This document shows positions 1 to 10,692 of a stretch of DNA of 64,000 nucleotides, in pieces. How positions within the stretch are numbered: the stretch's first letter is position 1; each line of letters begins with the position of its first letter. The notes under the pieces are model-generated. The model did no database searches and was not told where the DNA came from. It worked only from the letters and a program-made list of their open reading frames with translations. Source of the stretch: Henricia sp. BOLD:AAB3569 (Eukaryota; Echinodermata; Asteroidea; Spinulosida; Echinasteridae); the NCBI GenBank assembly GCA_037783545.1, contig JBBELK010000514.1, positions 496,001 through 560,000 on the forward strand, given 5' to 3'. The translations under genes and the position numbers were made by a program.

Positions 1-39
1 GACATCAGCGTCACCAACAATGCACCTCAGGATGAGAGC
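1..39 (-). CDS. Exon 4 (partial) of unidentified multi-exon gene
   Basis: Thirteen codons in phase 0, reading ALILRCIVGDADV, run off the left edge of the window. A 3' splice site ends at base 40 (minus strand GCGCAG then GCT), so the exon begins exactly on a codon boundary. This matches the phase-0 donor of the exon at 2323-2583, 2283 nt upstream on the same strand. The leucine- and isoleucine-rich text would suit a helical repeat, but no family was recognised. The opposite strand is also open here (21 codons to a stop at 64-66), so the strand call rests on the matching splice phase. Residues 146-158 of the joined protein. Confidence 0.5.
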
Positions 40-649
40 CTGCGCTTGAAATCTCAGATTTTGTAATTATAGTAAAAACTATAATGTGTGTATATACTGC
101 TAAAATGTCACCGCACCACAGGTTGTACGTAGTATGTACCAATCTGTTGATTACAAACATGAAATGGCTCCCTTGGGATCAGGGATGAAGATGTTGACGA
201 AACTGTCTTTCAGAAAAACATATCAAATTTCAGAAAAACAACTTTCTGGCTTTTCAAAAATGTGCACATAAATGAATACAAATTGAAAAATGTACGCTTT
301 ACATCCAGGTTTTAATCGCATCTTGTTTAAAATCTTGTAAACCTATTTGATAAACACAAAAGAATGCAAAACAACCCAACTAATGAATTCTGTGTTACGT
401 GAGTTGAATGCAAATAAAATAGATTAAATTCCATGATAAATTAAAGGCCACTTGAATGCAGTGATGTGAAATCGGACTCACTGAGTTGCATAGAAAAACC
501 TCACATTCCTGATACAGAAATATACCAAACACATTTAATATGCAGTTAGTCCATCTAAAAAAAAAAGGCTGCAGATAACTTTAAAAAAATGATTGTGCTT
601 ATAAATATACATACTTTTTTTTTACAAATCTATCTAATACTGCCCTTAT
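40..649 (-). other. Intron 3, left part
   Basis: Non-coding and AT-rich, with short A and T runs. I see no gene, RNA or recognisable repeat. It lies between exon 4 and a miniature transposon inside intron 3 (40-2322). Confidence 0.4.
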
Positions 650-1071
650 ATATCGTTGGTGTTACCACGAACTGACACGCAGTGGCACTTCAGTGCTCGT
701 CAGCTCAGGCGCAAAATGACGTCAGCACGTAATTTTGTTTTCACGAACTGACACCCAATATTTTTGTTTTCATGAACTGACACCTATCGTAAAGTAACTA
801 ATTAGGGATTGTTGCGGTAAATATTTTTCTATTATTCTACAAGTATTCAGATGATATCATTCGTATCAAGCATTTTTAAGGCTTTTTTTCGTTTTCTTGG
901 GTGTCAGTTCGTGGAAACAAAAATTCATGGTTTTGGGTGCAGTATACGGAGTGCGCGCGCACACTTGGATGTCAGTTCGTGAAAACTTGTGTCCCCCCCA
1001 CTACTGTGCGGATTTCACGAACTGTAACTGAAGTGCACTTGGGTGTCACTTCGTGGTGACAGCGACGATAT
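650..1071. mobile_element. MITE with long terminal inverted repeats
   Basis: The left end (ATATCGTTGG, then GTTACCACGAACTGACAC) matches the reverse complement of the right end (ATATCGTCGC, then GTCACCACGAAGTGACAC). The motif CACGAACTGACAC recurs as subterminal copies near 753 and 770 on one strand and near 900 and 970 on the other, a typical transposase-binding layout. About 420 bp, no coding capacity, in intron 3. Superfamily not assigned because no clear target duplication is visible. Confidence 0.7.
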
Positions 1072-1810
1072 GATTAAATGTACTTAGTTGGCGATATTGG
1101 CTTTTGTTTGAGCAAATCCTTAAGTATCTTATTAGGTGTGCCTTAAAGAGAAATTGATTTGACGATTGACAATTTATGTTTTGAGGTCTTTTCCACTTGC
1201 AAAAAAAGAGCGATTTTTACAGGTTGCTTAAAAAACACTGGATGTATGAAAGCGACATTTCTGTAGGGCACATGTAGTTAGTTTACTGACATTCTTCTAG
1301 TTTGTAATGCTATCCATGATATGAATCAGTTAAAAACAATTTCTGCAAAGATCCAGTCCGGCCATAAAACTCTAAAGACAAAACAAGATAACCAGTTTTG
1401 CTGGTACAAAATTCAATTGACCTCGCTTACGTTGAATATTATCTCATTTTGTAACTCAAGCTGCACCTGTACTGCTGATCTGCGTATCACATGCAAGCAA
1501 ACGTACGATGAGACCTCAATGCGATGGTAGTGCATGCATACGGACATCAACTCGAGGTCAGACAGGCTTCGCGTCAATGAAGATGCTTCGTTCAAAATCC
1601 CTTGAGGCAGGGTATGTAATTAACCATGCCTGTGTGTGACCTCGCGTGCGGACTACGCACAGCTTAATATTCGTTTTTTTCCCGTAAGGTGTACAAGTAC
1701 CGGTACATGTTTGCTGCATTTTAAAATATATATATATTTTTAACAGTGATAAAACAGTTGGTATTTTTAAATTCCCAAATTTCACTTTATAAGAGTAACT
1801 GCTTTTTAAA
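1072..1810. other. Intron 3, middle; nothing recognised
   Basis: AT-rich non-coding sequence with a short (TA)n run near 1725. Small open frames on both strands lack splice sites or recognisable content. Confidence 0.35.
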
Positions 1811-2192
1811 GTGGGGTGTTTCATAACATATCTGTCAACCAGAATTTAAAAATTTCAAGTGATTTAAAAATGAAAGTGGCAGTGTAATAAAGTACATGTA
1901 CTTTTCAGCAGGGTCATTAATTGCTTCAGTTATCAAAGTGACAAATCAGCCAAATTGGTGTTTTTCAAGGGACATTCTTCGGTTGACGCAAAAAGCATTA
2001 CGTGTGGGACACATGTGCACATGTATTTTAGAAAACAACCATTCCGGAATGAAATTTGTGGGTGCACATAAGCTTGGTAATGCCCAACACACAAGACATT
2101 TCATGAAACATGTGAAAATAACTGATAGTTATTGCCAGGCAGCCGCTGAAAGGGCATAAATTCGAAATTTCATGTCATTTTGAAACACCCCA
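1811..2192. mobile_element. Possible short-TIR nonautonomous element
   Basis: TGGGGTGTTTCA at 1812-1823 is mirrored by TGAAACACCCCA at 2181-2192. The inverted ends are only 12-13 bp and no target duplication is clear, so the call is weak. Confidence 0.3.
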
Positions 2193-2322
2193 AATGCACC
2201 TCTTATAATTAACAGAAAAGCCAACAAACAAAACCAAAATAGACAACAAACATGTTTCAGTATATTTTCATGTCAACAAAATTGTTTATAAAAATTCTCA
2301 TTTTCTATTTTGTATTTTCTAC

Positions 2323-2583
2323 CTGGATGTCTGAGTCACTGAAATGCGTGGGAGTGCAATATGGACGAATTACTAATGAGGCCATTCGCGATGGCTGACC
2401 AGTGGGATTAATCATGCTTGTTGATGAATTTTCAGATTGCTGAACAACAGATGTGTCCATTAAATTCACAAAATGGACATTTATTATGTCATCCAGGGTC
2501 CCCCCCTGTTTGGAATTTGAAGCAAAGGGAATGTGAAAAACATTACTGAAGAGTGTACGTAATAGGATAGACAGGCCACTTTT
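2323..2583 (-). CDS. Exon 3 of unidentified multi-exon gene
   Basis: 87 uninterrupted codons, residues 59-145 of the joined protein. It starts KSGLSILLRTLFSNVF, continues through TLDDIINVHFVNLMD, and ends FSDSDIQ. The 5' splice site on the minus strand is CAG then GTAGAA (2322-2321); the 3' splice site is CGGGAG before AAA at 2583. Both boundaries are phase 0, so exon length is a multiple of three. The first 20 residues look like an amphipathic helix; the serine-rich middle looks disordered. Upstream the frame closes at a TAA, which supports a real acceptor. The next exon is 128 nt away on the same strand. I do not recognise the family. Confidence 0.68.
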
Positions 2584-2711
2584 CTCCCGATGTTGTTATG
2601 CAGAGATGTATATATACATGTATGCACACGTACTGCTCAAGGTGAAATGTTGCAAACAAGATAAAAATTAAGATGTATGCGTGGTTGGTGTTGTGAATCA
2701 GGTTGACTCAC

Positions 2712-2779
2712 GTTGCTCATGTAAATGTCAATGTGGGGCTCGCTTGCGCGTGGTGAATAATAACTGGCATCAGATCTTG
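2712..2779 (-). CDS. Exon 2 of unidentified multi-exon gene
   Basis: A 68-nt exon: two bases completing a split alanine codon, then 22 codons reading RSDASYYSPRASEP and HIDIYMSN. The acceptor is GAGGTTTCAG (ends 2780) behind a pyrimidine-rich stretch; the donor is AAC then GTGAGT (2711-2706). The entering phase fits the phase-1 donor of exon 1 and the leaving phase 0 fits exon 3, which is the main support. Polar and serine-rich, probably a flexible linker before the hydrophobic helix of exon 3. The other frames across this stretch contain stops before the donor. Confidence 0.58.
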
Positions 2780-3100
2780 CTGAAACCTCTCATAGGCAGC
2801 GAAGATGATGGTGATTCAGTTCACCTAAAGGTCAAGTGGGTTTAAAATCTACTTCGGGGCGAGGCAAGAGGCCCAAAAGGTTTGAAAAGAAAGACGAGAA
2901 TTTGAGAAACGGGGGTAAGGGTTTGAAGAAGAGAAATGTAAAAGAGTGTGAGAATGTATGGTTTTAGGCAGATGGAGTGGAGGTGGTAAAATGAGATGAG
3001 GTTCGATGCTGCAGAGGCAGTGGAATAGAGATGGATTGATGTTGGGGCGGGATAAACGAGAGGTCTGCATTGATCCCCGTTAGCAGATGAAGCCACTAGG
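2780..3100 (-). other. Intron 1, purine-rich stretch
   Basis: Start of the 6733-nt intron 1 (2780-9512) as seen from exon 2. The plus strand is purine-rich from 2850 to 3020. No feature recognised. Confidence 0.35.
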
Positions 3101-3441
3101 TATACACCAATCCGGTAATAAGGTCTTCTTCCCTGTACATCCGCCATAGCTGGGGGGCTTCCACTGAATGAACTGTATGTTTTTGTTGTTGCTGAAGCTG
3201 CATTTGTTTACTTCGAACAAGTTGCGCGTCTTTGTAGGGTTGTGTGCGCGCGAAGGCGGGCGCGTCGCGTGTACGCAAAGGCGGGCGCGTCGCGTATACG
3301 CGAAGGAGGCTCGTTCGTGCTTGTAATGGATGAGCGCTTTTCGTTCTAACAGCAACACAAAACGCACAGCCCATGCACTGGACGCCCCCCAGCTATGGCG
3401 GATATGCAGGGAGGAGACCTTCGTTACCGGATTGGTGTATA
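3101..3441. mobile_element. MITE with roughly 60-bp inverted ends
   Basis: The left end starts TATACACCAATCCGGTAA and runs to CCGCCATAGCTGGGGGG at about 3160; the right end (about 3387-3441) repeats this inverted with few differences. The centre holds two near-identical GGCGGGCGCGTCGCGT units. A single end module of the same family sits at 41924-41982. Possible TA target; superfamily not assigned. Confidence 0.72.
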
Positions 3442-4472
3442 TGATAGTAAAAAGAAACCACTGTCGTAACCAGAGATGGCCATATGGGGTCGGTATGGAA
3501 ACCATATATATGCCTGTAGGGACTGAAGCGGGTCACTCTAATTATGGTGGTACACTGCCTCTGAAATGTTGCACACGTATTGTACTTGTATCATGCTCAC
3601 AGCAATATATTCATATATTGACAGTAAAATTGAGACAGTAACAATGAGATCTTTTGAGACAACTAATTAGTAAATCTTTGATTATCAAATAAATTAATGA
3701 TTCCAAAGTTCACATCATCCTCCAAATTGCTTCGGAGTTGTTTGATGATCACCAAAACTGTCATTTATTTAAAATAACATTAAATATTCATGAGCTGATA
3801 AAAATCAAACAAAGATAAAAACCATTTTTGCTTTGCAGCAAAAGGTTTAATTTCAATTTTTCTATATCTGAGATGGATTTGACCCCCGAATTAGGCTAGT
3901 GGAGGCAAAATCTAACAATATGTAACAAATTTATTTCATTCAAATATGATAAAAATAATGACACCACTCTCAAAAGGTCAGGCAGTTTTATTGAACGTCT
4001 ACTGGATGTAAGTTACACAGGAAATTTGTTTTAGGTTTTGGAATGGTGTGTTGTTAATTAGACCATTTTGTTCCCTATTTAGGTTATCTACTTTTAAAAC
4101 AAGTTAAATATTATTTCATAACGGTGAGAAGATAAATGCATTTATAGAAAAATATCTTAATCGTCAAATTTAGAGCACCGGAGAAAGATGCATGTGCCAT
4201 AACTTCCACTATTTTTCAAATGATATTTGATTTAAAGGCCATATAATAATGTGTCAAACCAAGAAAACAATTTTAATCAGGTAATAATTTTTCATGATGA
4301 AAACTGCCTTGGGCGTATTACAGGCAATACGTCTTGAAACAACTGGTCTTTACAACTGGTTGTGACAAATTGGTGCATGTATATTTGCTGCAATCGTGGA
4401 CCTTCATTGGAATACACACCTTCAAACCGTGGACCCTCCACAAACGTGGACCATTAACGGTTGTAAAACTGT
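3442..4472. other. Intron 1 stretch; nothing recognised
   Basis: AT-rich non-coding DNA with no splice-bounded open frame, RNA or clear repeat. Two CGTGGACC motifs (4395, 4428) flank a TTCAAACC, leading into the palindrome cluster. Confidence 0.3.
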
Positions 4473-4588
4473 GGTTCTCAAAACTATATAGGTTTGAGAA
4501 ACAATAATAATTTGTTCTCAAACCTATGTAGGTTTGAGAACCAATAGTAATTATAGTTGGTTCTCAAACCTATATAGGTTTGAGAACC
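4473..4588. repeat. Three tandem copies of a 30-bp palindrome
   Basis: The palindrome, half-site GGTTCTCAAACCTAT followed by its own complement, occurs at about 4473-4502, 4513-4542 and 4559-4588. The third copy is perfect; the first two differ by one or two bases. Unique AT-rich spacers of 10-16 bp separate them. It lies inside intron 1. Confidence 0.85.
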
Positions 4589-5098
4589 TATTGTACAGTA
4601 AACTGGTCGTTGATGCCATCACCCAACGATTAATGTGGGTGACGACGTCAAGGATCTAATGACTGTATTGACATTAAGCTTAGGATTTATCACTTCAATA
4701 TCATGTACTTTTTTGTTTTGTTTTGTTTTGTGTGTTGTTTTGTTTGTTTGGTTTGTTTGTTTGGTTTTTTTAGAATTATGATTTAAATATAGTATGCATG
4801 CCAGTATTTATTTTATTTACAAGTATTATAATTTATGATAATTGCTTAATTAAGTAAATATTTTTATTAAATGTATTTATCCTAAATGTATTATCCAATT
4901 AGTTTGGAGAGCCCCTCGATAGAAACTTGTTTCTTTTGGGTAATCCTGCGGGAGCTATTTGGGTATTATTGTTATGTTTCCTTCTCAGTGTTTATTTGTA
5001 TGTATGTAATATGTGCGTGTAATTTATTTGTCTGTGATTTATATATCCCGGAAAATGAAATAAATAAATAAATAAAATAAAAACCAATTATAGGAAAA
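4589..5098. repeat. Low-complexity stretch: (TTTTG)n and (AAAT)n
   Basis: A T/G-rich simple repeat covers about 4709-4768 and an (AAAT)n run lies at 5056-5083. The rest of the interval is AT-rich with nothing recognised. Confidence 0.6.
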
Positions 5099-5315
5099 GA
5101 TTTCTTTAATGACACCTAACTTAATTTTACCTTTGTAAATAGGTTTCACAAACCATTACAGGTTAGGTCACAAACCATTTACGTTTAAATTTCATCTCTC
5201 TAGCTTTAGGTGAAATTAAGTTAGGTGTCATTAAAGAAATTCTTCCCTACAGCATAAGGTAAAATTGAGTTAGGTGTCATTATAAAAGAAATTCTTCCCT
5301 ACAGTAAGGTCCACG
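5099..5315. mobile_element. Small foldback repeat with duplicated right arm
   Basis: The left arm contains CTTTAATGACACCTAACTTA (from about 5104); it is mirrored at about 5218-5240. The right arm is followed by a second direct copy (to 5315) ending in the same TTCTTCCCTACAG. A degraded relative lies at about 18925-18960. Confidence 0.65.
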
Positions 5316-6242
5316 ATTACAGGCAAATACAAGTATGCGTGTGTGTGTGTGGGATGGGCTAATGGGCATAGAGAGAGACGGAGAGAGATAGAGAACGAGA
5401 ATGTGAGATGCTTGTGAGTGGGATGCTCCTCAAGTAAATACTAGAGAGCACACTGAGCAACCGTGTATGGGAAAAACAGAAAAACAGGGTGGTGGGTGGG
5501 GGAAAGTGTTACAACATTCCCTTTGAAGGACCAGAAATTAAATTGGCACCGTGCATTAAGGCAGTGTGTGGGTTGGTACCAGGAAAACGATTTTCAGTAT
5601 GTCAATTAATCAAGATGAACATTTAAAATGAAAAAATTTAGGTTGGGGGAAGGTTGTGGGTGGCAATACTGTACTAGATGTTGGACAAATGTACAAAAAC
5701 AAGTTTTAAAGTTTGTTTTCGATCACATGTATCTTGATTGTTTTTGAACTGTTCATAACATGTTGCATATCAATGGAAAGCTTGAGCTCATTTATACATT
5801 TGTAAGATTGAGTCACTTGTTTGAGGGCTCAACAACTGTTGTGAATGCAGCTGGGTTTCAAACAGAATCTGCAAATAGTGCCATGTGTTCAACAGAACAT
5901 ATATATGCAGCACAGTGGCAGACTCCTTCCATTTGTTCCCCCATTGTGTCTCAAACATCCAAGGAATTTCAAAGGAATTTCTTTCAGTTTTTAGGGGGGT
6001 TGGTGCATTAACAAAAGAGAAGAGTGTTGAGTTATACATGTACCTGGTAGGGGCGTTAGGGGAGAGGCCCTTTTGCCACATATCGTGCTGGGTATAGAAC
6101 AACAATCTCTCTATCAGTATAAGAAGGAACAAACATGTTTTTTGAGATGCTCATCCCACAAATGCGTAACAAATGTCAGTAACTTAGAAAACCAGACAAG
6201 CTTTCCAGTGATACAATATACAATATACAATGCTAATAATAA
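5316..6242. other. Intron 1 stretch; simple repeats only
   Basis: A (TG)n run at 5337-5352 and a (GA)-rich run at 5365-5395, then AT-rich sequence without a recognisable feature. Small open frames at 5760-6132 show no protein family or splice context. Confidence 0.3.
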
Positions 6243-6800
6243 CAGTGTTGTATAGTCACCAATATCGAGTCCGAGTCCGAGTCTCGAGTCACTAGCCTCG
6301 AGTCGGAGTCCGAGTCCCGAGTCACTTTCCTCGAGTCCCGAGTCACTTTCCTCGAGTCCGAGTCTCGAGTCACTAGCCTCGAGTCGGAGTCTCGAGTCAT
6401 TAGCCTCGAGTCCGAGTCTCGAGTCACTTTCCTCGAGTCCGAGTCACGAGTCACTTGTTCGCCAAATTAATGAAACTGAATCTGCTATACATGTATTTCG
6501 TTAACACAATATGTGAAATGATGATGATGTACTCGTGCGCTCCTTGCCGGCCTGGCAGAGCAGTGTGTATATACGTATTCACGCATCGGACTGGTTTTTT
6601 CCCCAAGAATCCTGCATTAAGCAGGCAAATATATATATTTTTTCTTTTTTTAAAATATGTGACTCGTGAGTCACGAGTCATGTTCGAGTCCGAGTCATCA
6701 TGGTCGAGTCCGAGTCATTTTCCAATATGACTTGAGTCGAGTCCGAGTCACGAAAATTGTGACTCGAGTCCGAGTCTTGGACTTAAGTACTACAACACTG
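6243..6800. mobile_element. hAT-like MITE with GACTCGAGTC arrays
   Basis: It begins CAGTGTTGTA and ends TACAACACTG. Direct copies of GCTAATAATAA flank it (6232-6242 and 6801-6811): an 8-bp target copy plus one extra TAA. Both subterminal regions are packed with tandem GAGTCCGAGTC and GACTCGAGTC units. A shorter relative at 11053-11360 has exact 8-bp target repeats, supporting the hAT superfamily. No transposase frame. Confidence 0.75.
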
Positions 6801-7341
6801 GCTAATAATAACAAAGATATAATCGACCCAACAGCATTTCCAAACTTTGTTTAGGGTTTTACAAAATATTATACATAGTATCCTAAGATTGTATACAGAA
6901 TGTATCACTTTATTAAAGTGAATAACTTGACATACGGTGTTTGACCAACAATTTGGTTGGTTGTTTTGCTTTTTTGTATACAGAATTTATAAGAAGGTAT
7001 CAAAACTGAAAGTAAAGTTTTCGAAATAACTAGCATGTGACAGATAAGAGCAAGAAGAGGCACACAATGACGAAAAATGAAAGGAAATCACCAGTTGCAC
7101 TGCCATTGTTATTGTTCCGTAGTTAAACAAAAGGAAATGAGATCTGGTTTTGTGAATATCACTGAATCACGCGCACAAGCATTGTGTAATTTTTTGTTAA
7201 CAGTGACTTTAATAGAGGATGCGGAGTATATGTGGCACTTGCCAATAAATTATGCTGGGCATTTTCTTGGTTATATTGTTGAAATTTGATCACTAGTAAT
7301 CAACACTAAATCAATGTGGCGTCTGAGTTGTTAGGTACAAA
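6801..7341. other. Intron 1 stretch; nothing recognised
   Basis: AT-rich non-coding sequence. A 70-codon plus frame at 7077-7289 has no identifiable domain. Confidence 0.3.
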
Positions 7342-7708
7342 TTAAAGGAGCGTGACCAGAGTTTCTGGAAAATAGTTTTCGATGTAACTTACCAATATTA
7401 TCAAGTAACTCCCATACACACCTCCCATGTCCCAAAAACCCGAAAACATTCGCAATTTCCAGTAAAAATTTTAACAAAACTATCGAGTATGCTTTCAGCG
7501 GATAAACGTTGATACTGGAAAATTAGTTTACAAATAATCGGTGGATTTTCGACGATATCCTCGGAAATATGCGGCTCAGAAGCGCGGGAGCTTCAGTTTC
7601 GTAATCAGAAAAATATAACGGATGTTATGATATAAAAATCTCATGACCCATAAAGTAAGTCCCGGGGAGTTATGGGTAAAAAAAAGTGATCTGGTCACAC
7701 TCCTTTAA
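7342..7708. mobile_element. TTAA-flanked Kolobok/T2-like MITE
   Basis: The left end is TTAAAGGAGCGTGACCAGA and the right end is its complement with one change, ending CTTTAA. TTAA target repeats lie at 7342-7345 and 7705-7708. The TTAAAGG start is the signature of T2 MITEs of the Kolobok superfamily. Degraded relatives lie at about 19320-19575 and within 49560-49880. Confidence 0.78.
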
Positions 7709-8779
7709 GCATCTATACAGTACTACATGTACATGTACCATATTGTCACTTTTTGCATGCATATGTCCCCAACTCCATAGCGGCGTATTCAATCTCTGAA
7801 TGTCCCAGATCTCAACAGTGAATTTGTTCAAACAATCTGGCTGAACACCTACGCAAAGTGTGTCAAATCTTTGATCTACATTCTCCTATTAATCTGCTGT
7901 ACTAGAGACAATATCTGTGCGCCCGGAGCCTTGCCCTTAACTTTTCAAACACAGAACGTACAGTGTAGGGTGTATAAAGTTACACAGCTTTAACCTGGAT
8001 AAGTGCATGACTTTGTAAGCCAAAAATCGCCTCACAGTCAAGTGGCAATTTGTGATATAAACAACATGCTGAGTAACTGATAGTTATCTTTCTGCCGTGA
8101 GGAGTTCGCAAGTTAAGTGTGCAGGGTATGTGAGAAAATCATCAAGATTTCCCTGGAAAAGTGATAACCCATCTACCCTTACAATTATCGTGATGTGACG
8201 CAAATGAATTTGTTGCACTACACGTATTTACAAGACTACTAAGGTGTCACGTCAGTTCCCAGGGTAATCGGGTCCAAACATTCACTGGTAATCTGAAACG
8301 TTCATTGCTAAAGCGCAGGGAAACATTTCACTGGCTTTAGCATAGACCCATGCCTTGAAAACACACAAAAGGTGACATTTTCACCTTATTAGTCTATAAA
8401 AGGGCTTAGATAAAGAATGGAACTTGGAATACGAAATTTCACAATATAGAAAAACCATGTAGTGCGGGTACTACTTCTTTGTAAACTGCTCACTTCTAAG
8501 CTTGAGGGAGTGTCAAGGAACCAGATCATGGACTGTACAATAGGCGCCATAAGAAGTGCAAAAATCAAACTGTTGCCATTTTGGCTTAAAGACAGATAAC
8601 ATGATTGCAAAACTTTTTAAAACAGGAACAGCAGCATTACATAACTAAAGAATAATGTTGATAATATAACTGCCTTGTAGAAATTTGAGCCACTATAGAT
8701 GCAGTAAGACTTCAGAAAACCTGAAAATCCATGCATGTTTTTTCTGTTGAATGAATGGTAATATAATTACTGCAGACAA
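7709..8779. other. Intron 1 stretch; nothing firmly recognised
   Basis: Non-coding by composition. A minus-strand frame at 8389-8610 contains a hydrophobic run (LIFALLMAPIVQSMIWFL) but has no splice sites that connect it to exons 1 or 2, so I do not call it. Confidence 0.3.
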
Positions 8780-8955
8780 TTAAAAAAAAACACCTTCAGT
8801 TGGCAATTTCTCCCACAAAGGTACCATTTTACATCATGAGAAAATAAATAATGTGGTGTTTGTTACCATTGCTATCAACACTTTTAATCAGGTTTTTCTT
8901 GTCAACTTGTGAAGTAAAATTTTGGGTAACTGCAAATGATGTATTAGGGCTTTAA
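8780..8955. mobile_element. TTAA-flanked MITE, AAAGCCCC/CACCTTCA family
   Basis: It contains CACCTTCAGTTGGCAATTT near the left end and ends TTAGGGCTTTAA. TTAA lies at both borders (8780-8783, 8952-8955). Other copies: 40412-40563 (complete, inverted), 27286 to about 27392, 59475-59575 and a fragment near 13275-13335. Confidence 0.7.
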
Positions 8956-9110
8956 GTCTATAATAACAAAATAAGTAAGCCAATTCATGTTTCAAATTAC
9001 CAAATTACCGGTGAGTCCAATGAAAGTTAGTTACAAAGCAAATAAGAAGGGTTAAAAATAAAGCAAAAATCCTTCACTTAGAATAGTGCAGACCAAAAAT
9101 GGCAACAGCA

Positions 9111-9294
9111 TGGATTTATTGTAATCTCTCTGCCTTGTTTGCGGACCAAAAATAAACTACAGTTGACCTAGCCCCAGTGAATCACCATGTATAGTCAGCT
9201 ACTGTTGATCAGATTCGGAGCGTGTGACTAGCACGTGAGTCAATCGCTCCCTGCAATTACCAAAGTTCACTGCTGGACCGAAGATGCTACTCTG
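9111..9294. repeat. Interspersed repeat A, copy 1
   Basis: About 184 bp, starting ATTTATTGTAATCTCTCTGC and ending near GATGCTACTCTGTAG. It is almost identical to 11683-11864. Ends lack clear inverted repeats, so the class is unknown. Confidence 0.75.
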
Positions 9295-9512
9295 TAGCCA
9301 AGTGTCTCGCTGTGCTATAGTCAAATGCCTTATTCACAACTTTCATTATTAAGGCGCGAATGGAAACATGCGTAAATGCACGTCTACTAATCAATCAAAA
9401 GTGAGTGTCAGTGCAACTAGAGTGACCCCTTTCCCTTATTTTTTGCTTAAGTGTGATTATCGTGGGGTCTTTGCCGTTCAATTGGATGACGCTTCTGATT
9501 GTTTTTTTTTAC

Positions 9513-9618
9513 CTGCCAGTGTATGTGCGTGATGCACAGCACTTAAATCCAAATCTGAATCAGTCACTTGCATCTTTTGTTCGGGCGAGTTCATCGACGT
9601 AGATGCAAGAAAGGGCAT
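9513..9618 (-). CDS. Exon 1 (start) of unidentified multi-exon gene
   Basis: Reads MPFLASTSMNSPEQKMQV, then TDSDLDLSAVHHAHTLA, plus one base. The donor is CTGGCAG then GTAAAA (9512-9507), phase 1. ATG at 9618-9616 is the first ATG after an in-frame TGA upstream; a second ATG at residue 9 is possible. With exons 2712-2779, 2323-2583 and 1-39 it gives a continuous 158-residue N-terminus; every junction is GT-AG and in phase. The acidic TDSDLDL stretch suggests a flexible tail. No signal peptide or known domain is visible. Upstream sequence (9620-9800) is richer in CpG than its surroundings and could hold the promoter, but I see no TATA box. Confidence 0.6.
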
Positions 9619-10158
9619 TGCTCTACACCTACGATGTCAGGTCCGTAAGGGATCCACGAATGACGTCTGCACTTAATATGCACACGGCGACGGGGATTCG
9701 CTGTGCACCTCTGTCAATTCTACTTGTCTGGCTTTATTCAGATGCCCAGGGTTGAGGCAAAAAATGCGAGGTGCTACGCACTGACTGCGCACACACAATT
9801 CAAGAAGCCAACAGTGGATATTTGATCGGAGTATAATGATACTTTAAATACAGACATTAATACACAGTGTATTTGCGTTAATATAAAACCAAGTAAAGTG
9901 TTACATGTAATTTAAGTAGAAACGAACAGCAGATAATGAATTTCCGTTTACAAATCAAAAGAAAAGAAATGAGAAAATGTTGACTGTTTATAAACATTTT
10001 GCCATGAAATCCCCATACTTTTTGGCACTATACGGAGCAACAAAAGAAACGCAATTTTTTCCCCACTTTTGATTGAAAAATGCAGTCAATCTGAGAATGG
10101 GAATTTTCATTACACAAAAGTTTAAGCAGTCATTTAATGAAGCTGTTATACATTTCGA
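9619..10158 (-). promoter_or_regulatory. Upstream flank of exon 1; candidate 5' UTR/promoter
   Basis: Lies 5' of the start codon on the minus strand. It has several CpGs between 9620 and 9800 and no core promoter element I can name. At 10030-10116 is a fragment of the TATACCGAGCAACAAAAGAA element family found complete at 49522-50043, so the promoter, if here, is probably within the proximal 400 bp. Confidence 0.25.
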
Positions 10159-10297
10159 TTAACACGTTGACTGCCGAGCATAGTTTCACAGGGCGTTCCC
10201 ACAGGCCGTTTCCATTTTCTACGAGTATACTGATAGTGGTAGAATCCGGTACACCTGTTACCACGAGTATACTCGTAATCGGCAGTCAACGTGTTAA
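10159..10297. mobile_element. TTAA-flanked 139-bp MITE
   Basis: Ends TTAACACGTTGACTGCCGA and its exact complement; TTAA at 10159-10162 and 10294-10297. Two ACGAGTATAC half-palindromes lie inside. Consistent with a piggyBac- or Kolobok-type nonautonomous element. Confidence 0.78.
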
Positions 10298-10395
10298 GAA
10301 GCGATTGTGAACATTTACTAGATGCTTTGGCAAATTTACAAAATTGGAGGATAAAATATTTGGTTTTCAAAAATATGAATTTTGAGATTTTGAGA

Positions 10396-10692
10396 GTACA
10401 GAAAAGGCATGTTCAGTGCATACCTTATAATTTTTTTTTTTTAATGGGTACAGTATCAAATCCCATTTGGCCATTAAAGGCACAGGCTCGTCAGCAATGC
10501 GCGCCCGCCAAATTTGTGCTCGAAACACGCAGCTCAATGCCTTTGCTATGGAGCTGCGTATTGCGTGGCACACATTTGGCGGGCGCGCATTCCTGACGAG
10601 CCTGTGCCTTTAATGGCCAAATGGGATTTGATACTGTACCCATTAAAAAAAAAAAAATTATAAGGTATGCACTGAACATGCCTTTTCTGTAC
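10396..10692. mobile_element. Foldback with a T2-like MITE in its exact centre
   Basis: Outer arms (10396-10473 and 10614-10692) are near-perfect inverted copies, starting GTACAGAAAAGGCATGTTCA. At the centre, a 140-bp element (10474-10613) starts TTAAAGGCACAGGCTCGTC and ends with its complement, TTAA at each border. Removing it leaves GGCCATTAATGGCC, itself a palindrome, so it appears to have entered the TTAA at the symmetry axis of an older foldback. Confidence 0.8.

Noticed and set aside
1-66. Plus-strand open end DISVTNNAPQDESLRLKSQIL with stop
   Set aside because: Could be a C-terminus, but the minus strand gives an acceptor and phase that match three other exons.
2712-2818. Alternative frame ERFQQDLMPVIIHHAQAS across exon 2
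   Set aside because: It reaches a TGA before the donor and does not match the phases of exons 1 and 3.
4473-4588. CRISPR-like array of palindromic repeats
   Set aside because: Only three units, spacers of 10-16 bp, in an intron of an animal genome with no cas genes; better described as clustered palindromes.
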